Shown here in pieces: positions 1 through 6,731 of a stretch of DNA of 45,743 bases. The stretch is from a virus. The stretch lies in IMG/VR virus record IMGVR_UViG_3300031963_000272, positions 1 to 45,743 of that record. The stretch is one strand, 5' to 3'. How positions within the stretch are numbered: the stretch's first letter is position 1; each line of letters starts with the position of its first letter. The position numbers and the translations under genes were made by a program. The notes below the pieces were generated by a model, which ran no database searches, was not told where the DNA came from, and saw nothing but the letters and a program-made list of their open reading frames with translations.

Positions 1-36
1 CTCTGTAGACTGAAGGACGATTACAGGGATTTATGA
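1..36 (+). CDS. C-terminal end of an upstream gene (partial)
   Basis: The first 33 bases read as eleven codons (ending RDL) in frame 1 and close with TGA at 34-36. That stop overlaps the dcd start as ATGA, the usual arrangement of translationally coupled phage genes. Nothing can be said about the product because the rest lies outside the window. It could be a chance open stretch; the stop/start overlap is the only support. Confidence 0.45.
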   Translation, partial: LCRLKDDYRDL

Positions 37-620
37 GCGTCCTGGCCGACTGGGAGATCAAGCAACTGGCGGAAGACGACCAGATGATCGAACCCTTTGT
101 GGATCATTTGGTCAACAAAGAAGATGGACGCAAGCTTCTTAGCTACGGCCTTAGTTCTTACGGCTATGACATCCGTTTGTCTCCTGCGCAATGCCTGATC
201 TTTGGCAAGGTACAAGCTGGTGACTGTGATCCAAAGAACTTTGATCCTGACATCCTGAAGCCTGCAGATCTCCTAGAGGACGAACGCGGTCAGTACTTCT
301 TGCTTCCTCCGTATGGCTATTGTCTTGGCGTTGCCCAAGAACGTCTAAAACTTCCTCGTGATGTCACTGTCGTTGCCGTCGGTAAATCTACTTATGCACG
401 TTCAGGTATCCTGGTCAACATTACACCAGCCGAAAGTGGGTGGGAAGGTTACCTGACGCTTGAAATCAGTAATTGCACTGGGCTCTTCAATCGCATCTAT
501 GCAAACGAAGGGATCACGCAACTGCTTTTCTATCGGGGTAATCCATGCCACACAACGTACCAAGACCGGAAAGGTAAGTACCAAGACCAACCAAACAACG
601 TGGTCTTTTCTCAGGTTTAA
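33..620 (+). CDS. dcd: dCTP deaminase
   Basis: This 195-aa protein should deaminate dCTP to dUTP in the cytoplasm, the first step from cytosine nucleotides towards dTMP. It shows the family signature KSTYARSG (118-125), the PAESGWEG turn (132-139) and the LTLE segment whose Glu (about 144) matches the catalytic Glu of Dcd. YQDQ near the C-terminus fits the nucleotide-binding tail. Length agrees with bacterial Dcd. The start overlaps the preceding stop as ATGA. The phage also carries thyX at the other end of the window, so both belong to dTMP supply; no dUTPase is visible here. A dUTPase-like relative is less likely given the KSTYARSG motif. Confidence 0.93.
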   Translation: MSVLADWEIKQLAEDDQMIEPFVDHLVNKEDGRKLLSYGLSSYGYDIRLSPAQCLIFGKVQAGDCDPKNFDPDILKPADLLEDERGQYFLLPPYGYCLGVAQERLKLPRDVTVVAVGKSTYARSGILVNITPAESGWEGYLTLEISNCTGLFNRIYANEGITQLLFYRGNPCHTTYQDRKGKYQDQPNNVVFSQV

Positions 621-943
621 CCGAAAGGTTTACCAAATTGAACTTTGGGTTTACGGGCGTAGCCAATAGATCCGGCACGCCCACCCGAATCACCTGCCGT
701 TGCACTGGTTGGTTCACGCACTAAATTGCGTTTCTGGTACTCGCCAGCGGTTTTTGCTGCTCGCATGAATTTAGCAACGCGGCCTTGATCGTCATTTACA
801 GATTCGGCAGACCCACGGGAATCTGCTGAAATGCGTCGTAAGTCCGTGTCGTAAGCCTGTTCCGGATTAAGGTCTGTTACCTCAGCTCCAGAGGTACCAG
901 AGTTAATCCCTGGATCGTAAGTAGGTCTAAATCGGTTAGCCAT
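617..943 (-). CDS. conserved-looking phage protein of unknown function
   Basis: 108 aa, last gene of the leftward late block, converging on dcd with a 4-base overlap of the 3' ends. The protein is hydrophilic and rich in Arg, Ser and Gly, with no membrane segment. The middle (GRVAKFMRAAKTAGEYQKRN) looks like a short amphipathic basic helix and the C-terminus is basic (ARKPKVQFGKPF). This composition resembles small late phage proteins that I cannot name. The ATG at 943 has no strong Shine-Dalgarno site. Confidence 0.6.
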   Translation of the reverse strand: MANRFRPTYDPGINSGTSGAEVTDLNPEQAYDTDLRRISADSRGSAESVNDDQGRVAKFMRAAKTAGEYQKRNLVREPTSATAGDSGGRAGSIGYARKPKVQFGKPFG

Positions 944-981
944 CTTATCATTGTAAAAGGACTAAATCGATTAAAGCCGTG

Positions 982-1323
982 ATGCATTCCGCTGCAGGTT
1001 TCTTAGACGCCTTTGTACAAGACGAAGTTAAATGTCGTTGTCTTGATGAAGAAGATTTTGGCGCACCTCTCGATAACGAGCAAAATGATGTACCATTGTA
1101 TGACATGTACAATCGCGGTCTAGTAGCATGCGAGCAGGGGCTAGAAAGGAATCCGTTGAATCTCGAGGGACAACGGCCTGGAATGACGGGCTATATCCCC
1201 TCAATGGAGCAGGGTTTGGCGATGGGAGCATCTCCGAAACCAAGAACGCTGGTGTTGGAACTGGAGGAACCGGACGAGAAGGAACGGATGCTGTCAGCAA
1301 AACGTCGTGGTTTGCTCCGGTAG
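982..1323 (+). CDS. hypothetical protein
   Basis: 113 aa from ATG 982 (a GTG lies directly before it at 979). It is acidic in its N-terminal half, with two Cys in VKCRCLDEEDFG, and has a charged helix at the end (LELEEPDEKERMLSAKRR). I do not recognise it. It lies between dcd and the DUF3310 gene on the same strand. Its last third overlaps an upward extension of the DUF3310 frame (open from 1128), so either this gene or that extension is real in that stretch. I favour this frame because the other gives low-complexity Gly/Thr-rich sequence. Confidence 0.5.
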   Translation: MHSAAGFLDAFVQDEVKCRCLDEEDFGAPLDNEQNDVPLYDMYNRGLVACEQGLERNPLNLEGQRPGMTGYIPSMEQGLAMGASPKPRTLVLELEEPDEKERMLSAKRRGLLR

Positions 1324-1328
1324 AAGAA

Positions 1329-1619
1329 GTGAGTGACTGCCCTGGAGGTGTTTGCCCAGTACCCTGGGCCACCAAAGAAAAGCCTCCTGTGGTCCGAGAG
1401 GATGTGGTCAATCACCCCGCTCACTACACAGATGGCGGCATTGAGTGCATTGAAGCCATTGAAGCAGCTTTAACCGCCGAAGAATTCCGTGGTTACTGTA
1501 AAGGCAACAATTTAAAGTACACCTGGCGTGAACGCCACAAAGGCGGTACAGAATCACTAAAGAAAGCTCAGTGGTATCTGGACCGCCTCATTCAACTTGA
1601 CGAAGCTCAAAAGGGCTGA
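1329..1619 (+). CDS. DUF3310 domain protein (phage nucleotide kinase-like)
   Basis: The C-terminal part carries the DUF3310 signature: VNHPAHYTDGGIECIEAIEA, then FRGYCKGNNLKYTWR, then a KKAQWYLDRLI helix. This small domain is very common in phages and is often labelled nucleotide kinase-like, without a firm biochemical role. The start is uncertain. GTG at 1329, six bases after the previous stop, gives 96 aa and a normal size; the frame is open back to ATG 1128, which would overlap the preceding gene by 196 bases. The 3' end overlaps the converging NblA-like gene by 13 bases. Confidence 0.8.
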   Translation: MSDCPGGVCPVPWATKEKPPVVREDVVNHPAHYTDGGIECIEAIEAALTAEEFRGYCKGNNLKYTWRERHKGGTESLKKAQWYLDRLIQLDEAQKG

Positions 1620-1912
1620 AGCTCATCGTCATCATCCTCGTCGTCGTCTCGATATCCACAGGCGGCGGCGAGTTCAGCTAATTCGAGGTCGGTTGGATGA
1701 TCCCAGTCGATCTCAATGTTTTCTGACGCCATGATGTCTTTGATAGCATGCCACTCCATCAAACGTTGGTGGTAGAGACTCAACAAAGCAAAACGCAACT
1801 CTTCCCAAGTCATCTCCTCGGACTGGAGTTCAGCTTTGCGCATGGCAAATTGAAGCTCAAGAGGAAGTTCAAACTCCCGTGGCTCGACCGAACGCTCCAT
1901 TCCACTCTGCAT
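1607..1912 (-). CDS. NblA-like protein (probable phycobilisome degradation adaptor)
   Basis: 101 aa. The stretch FELPLELQFAMRKAEL, then WEEL, then ALLSLYHQRLMEW fits the NblA pattern (L-x-L-E-x-E-F-x-L-R, then S-x-E-x-A, then L-Y-x-Q-x-M-x-x-E). NblA is a small helical protein that guides phycobilisomes to Clp protease during starvation, and freshwater cyanophages are known to carry it. Here the helical core is followed by an acidic tail with a run of Asp/Glu, longer than classical NblA (about 60 aa), so this may be a divergent relative. It follows the lysozyme at the end of the late block. The match is by eye only. Confidence 0.5.
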   Translation of the reverse strand: MQSGMERSVEPREFELPLELQFAMRKAELQSEEMTWEELRFALLSLYHQRLMEWHAIKDIMASENIEIDWDHPTDLELAELAAACGYRDDDEDDDDELQPF

Positions 1913-1936
1913 TTGCTAGTTGCAATTATTCTAATG

Positions 1937-2596
1937 CTAGCCGTTAAATATCAGATCGACGGACTCATCGGCAAAGTCTTGCCATCGGTCGTCATCAATA
2001 CGAAAACTGTTGGCAAACTCAGACAGGATGTAAGGATTGATGCGTTCCTCCAGGGCACGGATTGCGCGTACTTCGTGGGGAGCAGCGCTGTAATTACGGA
2101 AGGCGGTCAACAAAACTTCTGTTGATGCCCAAGGGCTAGTGTCTACATCACGGAGGAAAAGACCCATCTCTTCTCTCCTGCGTTCCAGGAGACCACCAAC
2201 AACCTTATGGTTCTGGTCAAAGATCCAACGGCTCATCTCCGTGGTGGCACTAGCAAAATCCTCTGCTTCCACATGATCAATGATGTGGCTGTACAAGAAG
2301 GACTCCCAACCAACGGAATGAATGAACGAGACTAGAGCCTGGCGCATGTTGTCGTCAAGCCCAAGGTTCTGCCGCTGGAGTTGGGACTCAATGACGCTGA
2401 CCTCATGGAAGAGGTACTCAAGAGCTTTCTCCTGGCTGCAACGCTGACCTTGCTTGACGGGGGAACCATCGGGATAGAACTGGGTTCCAAACCCGATGGT
2501 GTATGGCTCTGCACCAGTGTACGGATCTGCGTATGCCTTTTCGTTAAACCCTTCGTATTTACGAATTAGGTTAATAGCACGCGAAAAATCCGACAT
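1937..2596 (-). CDS. GH24 (T4-type) lysozyme, probable endolysin
   Basis: 219 aa from ATG 2596. The N-terminus has the lysozyme motif KYEGF with the catalytic Glu (E15), followed by AYADPYTG (D24) and PYTIGFGT (T33), matching the Glu-Asp-Thr triad of T4 lysozyme. It cleaves the MurNAc-GlcNAc bond of peptidoglycan. There is no signal peptide, so a holin or virion delivery would be needed. The C-terminal 60 residues are an extra, mostly helical region. The frame extends eight codons to a TTG, but ATG 2596 is the better start. A 9-bp hairpin directly abuts this ATG (separate entry), which suggests translational control. It is the last peptidoglycan hydrolase of the late block. Confidence 0.87.
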   Translation of the reverse strand: MSDFSRAINLIRKYEGFNEKAYADPYTGAEPYTIGFGTQFYPDGSPVKQGQRCSQEKALEYLFHEVSVIESQLQRQNLGLDDNMRQALVSFIHSVGWESFLYSHIIDHVEAEDFASATTEMSRWIFDQNHKVVGGLLERRREEMGLFLRDVDTSPWASTEVLLTAFRNYSAAPHEVRAIRALEERINPYILSEFANSFRIDDDRWQDFADESVDLIFNG

Positions 2597-2618
2597 GGAG
2601 ATAACTATTGTTATCCCC
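2597..2618 (-). promoter_or_regulatory. 9-bp RNA hairpin abutting the lysozyme start codon
   Basis: In the leftward transcript GGGGATAAC, loop AATA, GTTATCTCC form a 9-bp stem (one G-U pair) whose last base touches the lysozyme ATG. The stem occupies the whole region where a ribosome would bind. T4 gene e is a known case in which a hairpin hides the lysozyme ribosome site on early transcripts. The same role here is inference. The symmetrical core GATAAC/GTTATC could instead be a DNA operator. Confidence 0.6.
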
Positions 2619-2632
2619 AATATACATAATTT

Positions 2633-2755
2633 TTATTTACCTTGGCCCCTCATCTTTTTACGGCCGTGGCTAGGCAAGGAGTGCCTGCCCTGACCTTGTC
2701 TAGTGCGCTTCGGTTTGGACTCAAGACGGACTGTGGTTGATTTGGGTTTTGCCAT
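2633..2755 (-). CDS. small basic phage protein
   Basis: 40 aa, strongly basic (Lys/Arg about one third), starting MAKPKSTTVRLESKP and ending RKKMRGQGK. Small Lys/Arg-rich proteins ending in RGQGK occur in many cyanophages in my memory of the group, with no known role; DNA or RNA binding is possible. It lies between the lysozyme and the 90-aa gene on the same strand. The reading frame, the size and the amino acid bias support it. Confidence 0.6.
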   Translation of the reverse strand: MAKPKSTTVRLESKPKRTRQGQGRHSLPSHGRKKMRGQGK

Positions 2756-2791
2756 GGTGTTGTGAAAGCAACCTCAAGAGTTTAGCCAGGA

Positions 2792-3064
2792 TTACCAGGC
2801 TTTGCACGACCAGTAGCCAGCCGTCAGCTTGCTCTTCGGTTCGTCGCAGTTGTGTCGAGCTCTGAAGTTTTTGCGTCGCTCTGGATTGTCTTTTTTAATT
2901 TCCATGTTTGCATCACCAAAGCGCACAATTTTTTCCTTACCGTTCTCACAAGCTTTCACAACGGATTTTTTTCCGCCTTGGATATCACGCCTGGGCTTGT
3001 TACAGGCCATCTTATCCTTGGCAATCTTGGAAGCAGACACGGCCTTTTTTCTTTTATCCGACAT
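2792..3064 (-). CDS. conserved small phage protein (Cys/His motif)
   Basis: 90 aa, basic. The C-terminal half has a pattern that recurs in many environmental phages: KIVRFGDANMEIKKDNPERR, then FRARHNC, then YWSCKAW. The conserved His/Cys pairs could bind a metal, although the role is unknown. In other phages such proteins are usually in the late region. Its ATG overlaps the stop of the 975-aa gene as TAATG, so it is translated directly after that protein. Confidence 0.78.
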   Translation of the reverse strand: MSDKRKKAVSASKIAKDKMACNKPRRDIQGGKKSVVKACENGKEKIVRFGDANMEIKKDNPERRKNFRARHNCDEPKSKLTAGYWSCKAW

Positions 3065-5991
3065 TAATTAAACCCACTAAACATGGATGTAAAATCACCA
3101 AGGAATGATTGAGCCGCTTTTGATTTTTGAGGTAGCTCTTCTTCTGTATCCTCTCCAAATATATTAAAATAGGAAGGCGTTTTTTTAACAACCTCTTCTT
3201 TATCGTCTTCCAAGTCGGTTTCATCCGTACCAAAGAGACCTGACAAATTGCTAAGAGCAGAGAATGGATCTTCCATGTCTCCAAGGTCAAGTTTTATTCC
3301 TTCTTTAGACATTGTTTTTGAAACCAGTTCTTGCTCAGAACGATCTACGTCTGGCATAAAATCTGAATAAAATTCATCTTCTGTTCCGCCGTAGCCTGCG
3401 TTTTTGAAAATACTGTAAAGCGCAGTTTGTTCTGAAGAAACTTCTTTTTTATCTTCTTCTCTTTCGATGTAACTAACACCTAGCTCTTTTTGCGTCAGGT
3501 CTTCTTTCTTTTCATTAAGGTATTTGATGTTTTCTCTAATTTGTTTAGCTTCTTCTGTCCTGAAAGATTCAATCAAATAGTCCTTGACTTGCTGCAAGTC
3601 TTCCGTGTAGTCAAGGCCTAATTGTTCCAAAACTTTTTGCCATTCTTCTTTATTTTGCGCAGGATCAACAGATTTAAGCAACGCATCAGCGTATTCTTCT
3701 GGTGTCACAAACTGCATAAAAGAAGCATCCCCATAGAGTTCTTTTCTTAAAGCCATCTCAGCCCCAAAGCTTTGAATCTTTTTATTCAGCTCTTCATAAG
3801 GCAGGATATCTTCCGCTGGATCAAAAATAAAAGATTGTCCATTTGAGTCTTTGTTTGCAAAACGACCTTTAACTTGGTAATGTAAACGCGCAAAAACTGC
3901 CGGGTCTGTCTTGTATGTATTCTCGTAACCAAAACGATATGCTTCTAATGCCCAATTAGTACCGTCTGAACCAAGGGCACCATTCTTTGCACTTTCAAAA
4001 TCAGCAGCAACTGTCTCTTTTTGCTGTGTATATTGACTTTGCTTTGCCGCACTGATCTCCTTTGTTGTATTTGCCAGGGGATCTAGGTAGAACTTTGGAT
4101 CAAAATCTTTAACCGCTTTTTCTGCTTGTGTGATTGTATCAAGAAATCCCTTTGCCCTAAGGTCAGCAATTTGTTTTAACTTGTTTACTGTTGTTTGTGA
4201 TTGGAAAATATTTTGCTCGTCTTCTTTCACGTCCAAGTAACTAATAAATTCATCCATTGACTTTGATTGATCAAAGCGTGGCTTCAAGTACTTGTTGATA
4301 AAAGAGTCTACAAATTGTTTTTGCGAAGAAATATCCACATCAACGAGAATCTTTTTGAAATCATCAACGTTATTGATGTTTAAAGTAACCCCTTTTGCCT
4401 TCTGTTCTTCAATGATCTTTAAATAGACGGGTTTCTCAAAACTTGTATTACCTGCTTCGACTTCTTTTTCGTAAGCAGCGATTTCATCTTTAGCCTGTGC
4501 CTGTAAAGTATTTAAGTCTTCCGGGCTGTATTCATTAACAGTATATTCATACTCCTGGTACTTTTTCATAAGTGTGTCTTCAAACCATTTTTGCCAGTTG
4601 TATAAAGTTGAGTTCGAGCTAACTCCCGTGATTTTTTCGATGTCTTTCTCAAGGCTATTTTTGTATTCTGTCTTGCCGCCCATCATTGAAAGAATGCCGC
4701 CAATACCTGAATCACCCAGTACGGAATTGGCGAGTGTTGTGTTAATTTCTAAAATTTCGTTGTAGCCAGGTAAACCCTTCATGAAAGAAAGGTCTGCTTC
4801 CTTTGCTTTTGCTCGTTTTAATTCGTCGATACTTGTTTTTAAAACATCTTGCGCAAGTGCGCCAAGTTGTTTTTCTTTCCTAAGTTCTGTTGAAGTAAGA
4901 ACCTTAGCAAACTGTTTTTCAAGCAGAGTGTCAACTTCTTCTGGATTAAGAAGCTTTCCTTCCGAATCGTATTTTGGGGCTGAAAGCACCAGGGTTTCTT
5001 GTCCTGGTAAACCGACGACACCTAAGACTTGATCGCGATACAGTTGTCGTTCAGCATCTGTGAGCTTCTCTACGTACTTTGTTGCGCTCTCAGCTTCAAT
5101 TGGTTTGTATCCCCTAATTCCTTGATGGCGTCCAACGTTTGTATAATCTTGCCGCAAGTAAAGATCAGGGTTGCTAGCTCCATAACGAGAAATAAAATCA
5201 AGATCGCCCGAAGCGACTTTATTCCAATAATCCGTTACTGCTGATGGTTTGTAACCTGCATAATCACTGGCATTAAATCCTCCCCCCGGCGGCTCAACCA
5301 TCAAAGAAGTCGCATCCCAAGGAGCAGGCGCTTTGTTCTTAAGGTAAAAACTATCTATAGAGTTTCTGACAGCACTGTCAAACTCTGCTTTGCCTACGTT
5401 AGAAAGTGAATTATAGCTTTGATTTAAAAGAGTTAAGTACTGGCCTCCTTCTGTTGTGTTAAAACGATTTGCTATATCTTGATATTGTTGTTGCGCTCCG
5501 GCACCAATAACATCTGTGTTTATAGTTAAATTACCAGCTCTATCTTCAATAAGTTTTGGGCCTTGCAGAATTCTGTCCTCGTTCTTGCCCGCAGTAGTCC
5601 AATGAGTTTTCCCCCATTCATCTTTTGTTTGTGTTTTGGTTGTAGGTAAAATTCTTTTTTCTCTTTGGCCGTTAGAAGCCCAATGCTCTGCTCCCCACTC
5701 ATCTTTAGTTTGTGAATAAGTCTTAGGAAGTGTACGTCCTTCTTTGCTTCCATTTTTTACCCAGTGATCCGCTCCCCATTTTGCAATATTCCAGCCACTC
5801 TTTTGTGCCGCCGCTTTTAAATCTGGATAAGAGTTAACATAAGCTGCGTAATCAGGTGTTCCGGTAGACTGCCAAGCGGCTAACAAATCAGGATAGCTAT
5901 CTACGTAAGCGCCATATTGGGGAGTGCCACTTTTTTCGTAAGCGCTTGCAAGGTCGCTATACATATCTACATAAGCAGAATAAATACTCAT
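3064..5991 (-). CDS. large late protein with N-terminal repeats (probable virion protein)
   Basis: 975 aa from ATG 5991, which overlaps the stop of the HNH gene as TGATG. Residues about 5-65 hold three copies of a unit like YxxYVxSYPDLxAAW...GTPxY. About 70-150 hold three copies of WGAxHWxxNGxxExRxLP. Such DLxAAF...HYxxxGxxEGR repeats are known from bacterial surface and secreted proteins. The rest is hydrophilic, rich in Lys, Glu and Asp, with long predicted helices and no membrane segment. The size and the position after head and lysozyme genes fit a virion-associated protein, possibly for adsorption or ejection. It is AT-richer than the capsid genes. Confidence 0.75.
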   Translation of the reverse strand: MSIYSAYVDMYSDLASAYEKSGTPQYGAYVDSYPDLLAAWQSTGTPDYAAYVNSYPDLKAAAQKSGWNIAKWGADHWVKNGSKEGRTLPKTYSQTKDEWGAEHWASNGQREKRILPTTKTQTKDEWGKTHWTTAGKNEDRILQGPKLIEDRAGNLTINTDVIGAGAQQQYQDIANRFNTTEGGQYLTLLNQSYNSLSNVGKAEFDSAVRNSIDSFYLKNKAPAPWDATSLMVEPPGGGFNASDYAGYKPSAVTDYWNKVASGDLDFISRYGASNPDLYLRQDYTNVGRHQGIRGYKPIEAESATKYVEKLTDAERQLYRDQVLGVVGLPGQETLVLSAPKYDSEGKLLNPEEVDTLLEKQFAKVLTSTELRKEKQLGALAQDVLKTSIDELKRAKAKEADLSFMKGLPGYNEILEINTTLANSVLGDSGIGGILSMMGGKTEYKNSLEKDIEKITGVSSNSTLYNWQKWFEDTLMKKYQEYEYTVNEYSPEDLNTLQAQAKDEIAAYEKEVEAGNTSFEKPVYLKIIEEQKAKGVTLNINNVDDFKKILVDVDISSQKQFVDSFINKYLKPRFDQSKSMDEFISYLDVKEDEQNIFQSQTTVNKLKQIADLRAKGFLDTITQAEKAVKDFDPKFYLDPLANTTKEISAAKQSQYTQQKETVAADFESAKNGALGSDGTNWALEAYRFGYENTYKTDPAVFARLHYQVKGRFANKDSNGQSFIFDPAEDILPYEELNKKIQSFGAEMALRKELYGDASFMQFVTPEEYADALLKSVDPAQNKEEWQKVLEQLGLDYTEDLQQVKDYLIESFRTEEAKQIRENIKYLNEKKEDLTQKELGVSYIEREEDKKEVSSEQTALYSIFKNAGYGGTEDEFYSDFMPDVDRSEQELVSKTMSKEGIKLDLGDMEDPFSALSNLSGLFGTDETDLEDDKEEVVKKTPSYFNIFGEDTEEELPQKSKAAQSFLGDFTSMFSGFN

Positions 5992-6329
5992 CAACACTCA
6001 CCAAAAATAAAAACAGATTCTTGTCTGATCCAGGCTTCAATCCTATCAAGGTTTACAGAAGAAAAAAACTCTTGCTTTTCAAACCAATTTTTCATATCTT
6101 CTGATCCCTTGTGTGCGTTGCAGCGACGACAACAAGGAAGTAAGTTATGGCGATTAGAAGAGCCAGACTTAAACCTTGGTATGATGTGATCCAGGCTTGT
6201 GGCAGTATCTCCGCAATAACCACACTTGTGGTCCCATGCTTGGTATATACTTTCTCTGAAACGTTTTTTGGCAAGTTTAGGTGTTAATTCAACTAGCAGG
6301 GCGAGGGGCTCGTGCTCGTTGCAAAACAT
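5991..6329 (-). CDS. HNH endonuclease
   Basis: 112 aa. The core is CGYCGDTATSLDHIIPRFKS, followed by N(L/R)HNLLPCCRRCN and KG, i.e. two CxxC pairs that bind zinc and the D-H...N...N/H catalytic core of the HNH nuclease fold. It nicks or cuts DNA. As a free-standing gene in a late operon it is probably a homing endonuclease, although HNH proteins can also act in packaging. It sits 5' of the 975-aa gene with a TGATG overlap, so it was fitted tightly between two late genes. Start at 6329 lacks an obvious Shine-Dalgarno site. Confidence 0.88.
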   Translation of the reverse strand: MFCNEHEPLALLVELTPKLAKKRFRESIYQAWDHKCGYCGDTATSLDHIIPRFKSGSSNRHNLLPCCRRCNAHKGSEDMKNWFEKQEFFSSVNLDRIEAWIRQESVFIFGEC

Positions 6330-6465
6330 GCTCTTCGATTGCCGTTAACTCATTCTAATTTCCCCATACAGTTTCATGGCTACAACAAAGAGATAAAACT
6401 TTCCTTAAGACCGTTGACGACGGCTTGACTTGCGATAAGTTTTATGAGTAACGACTGCCAAACCA
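6330..6465. other. divergent intergenic region
   Basis: 136 bases between the leftward HNH gene and the rightward HTH gene. It holds TTGACG (near 6414) and TTGACT (near 6426), which could be -35 boxes for the HTH gene, but I see no convincing -10 box at the right distance. No other gene is visible. Confidence 0.3.
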
Positions 6466-6684
6466 ATGGCTAAGCACCCTGGCTGGGTCTCTGCTCAGCA
6501 ACTTGAAGAACTCCTTGGAATCGACCGCAAGACGCTCTTCAAGTACCGCGACGACGGCACCCTGAAGCTAGGTCCACACTACGCCGCATTTCCGGAGACC
6601 CGATCCAGGGATAGCTACCGTTGGAATGTATCTGCAGTCAGACGGCACCTTACAAAGAATGGCATGATGCCTGTTGCCGCATAG
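6466..6684 (+). CDS. small HTH (MerR/excisionase-like) DNA-binding protein
   Basis: 72 aa, and the only rightward gene inside the late block. It begins GWVSAQQLEELLGIDRKTLF, a helix-turn-helix with the MerR/Xis-type layout, followed by a wing (GPHYAAF...SYRWN) and a third helix (VSAVRRHL). Such single-domain proteins bind DNA as excisionases or small regulators. It has its own terminator 20 bases downstream and its own upstream region, so it forms a one-gene transcription unit opposed to the late genes. It could control late transcription; no integrase is nearby to suggest excision. Confidence 0.7.
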   Translation: MAKHPGWVSAQQLEELLGIDRKTLFKYRDDGTLKLGPHYAAFPETRSRDSYRWNVSAVRRHLTKNGMMPVAA

Positions 6685-6706
6685 CTACATCAGACGATGC
6701 GTGACG

Positions 6707-6731
6707 GCTCTGCGAAATGCAGAGCTTTTTT
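6707..6731 (+). terminator. rho-independent terminator after the HTH gene
   Basis: GCTCTGC, loop GAAAT, GCAGAGC gives a perfect 7-bp stem followed by six T. It ends the rightward HTH transcript at the point where the leftward 509-aa gene ends. Confidence 0.88.

Noticed and set aside
1128-1328. N-terminal extension of the DUF3310 protein from ATG 1128
   Set aside because: It would overlap the preceding gene by 196 bases and gives Gly/Thr-rich sequence unlike the compact family; kept only as a noted alternative.
6466-6684. Excisionase and therefore a lysogeny module
   Set aside because: The fold fits a small HTH, but no integrase, repressor or attachment site is visible in the window.
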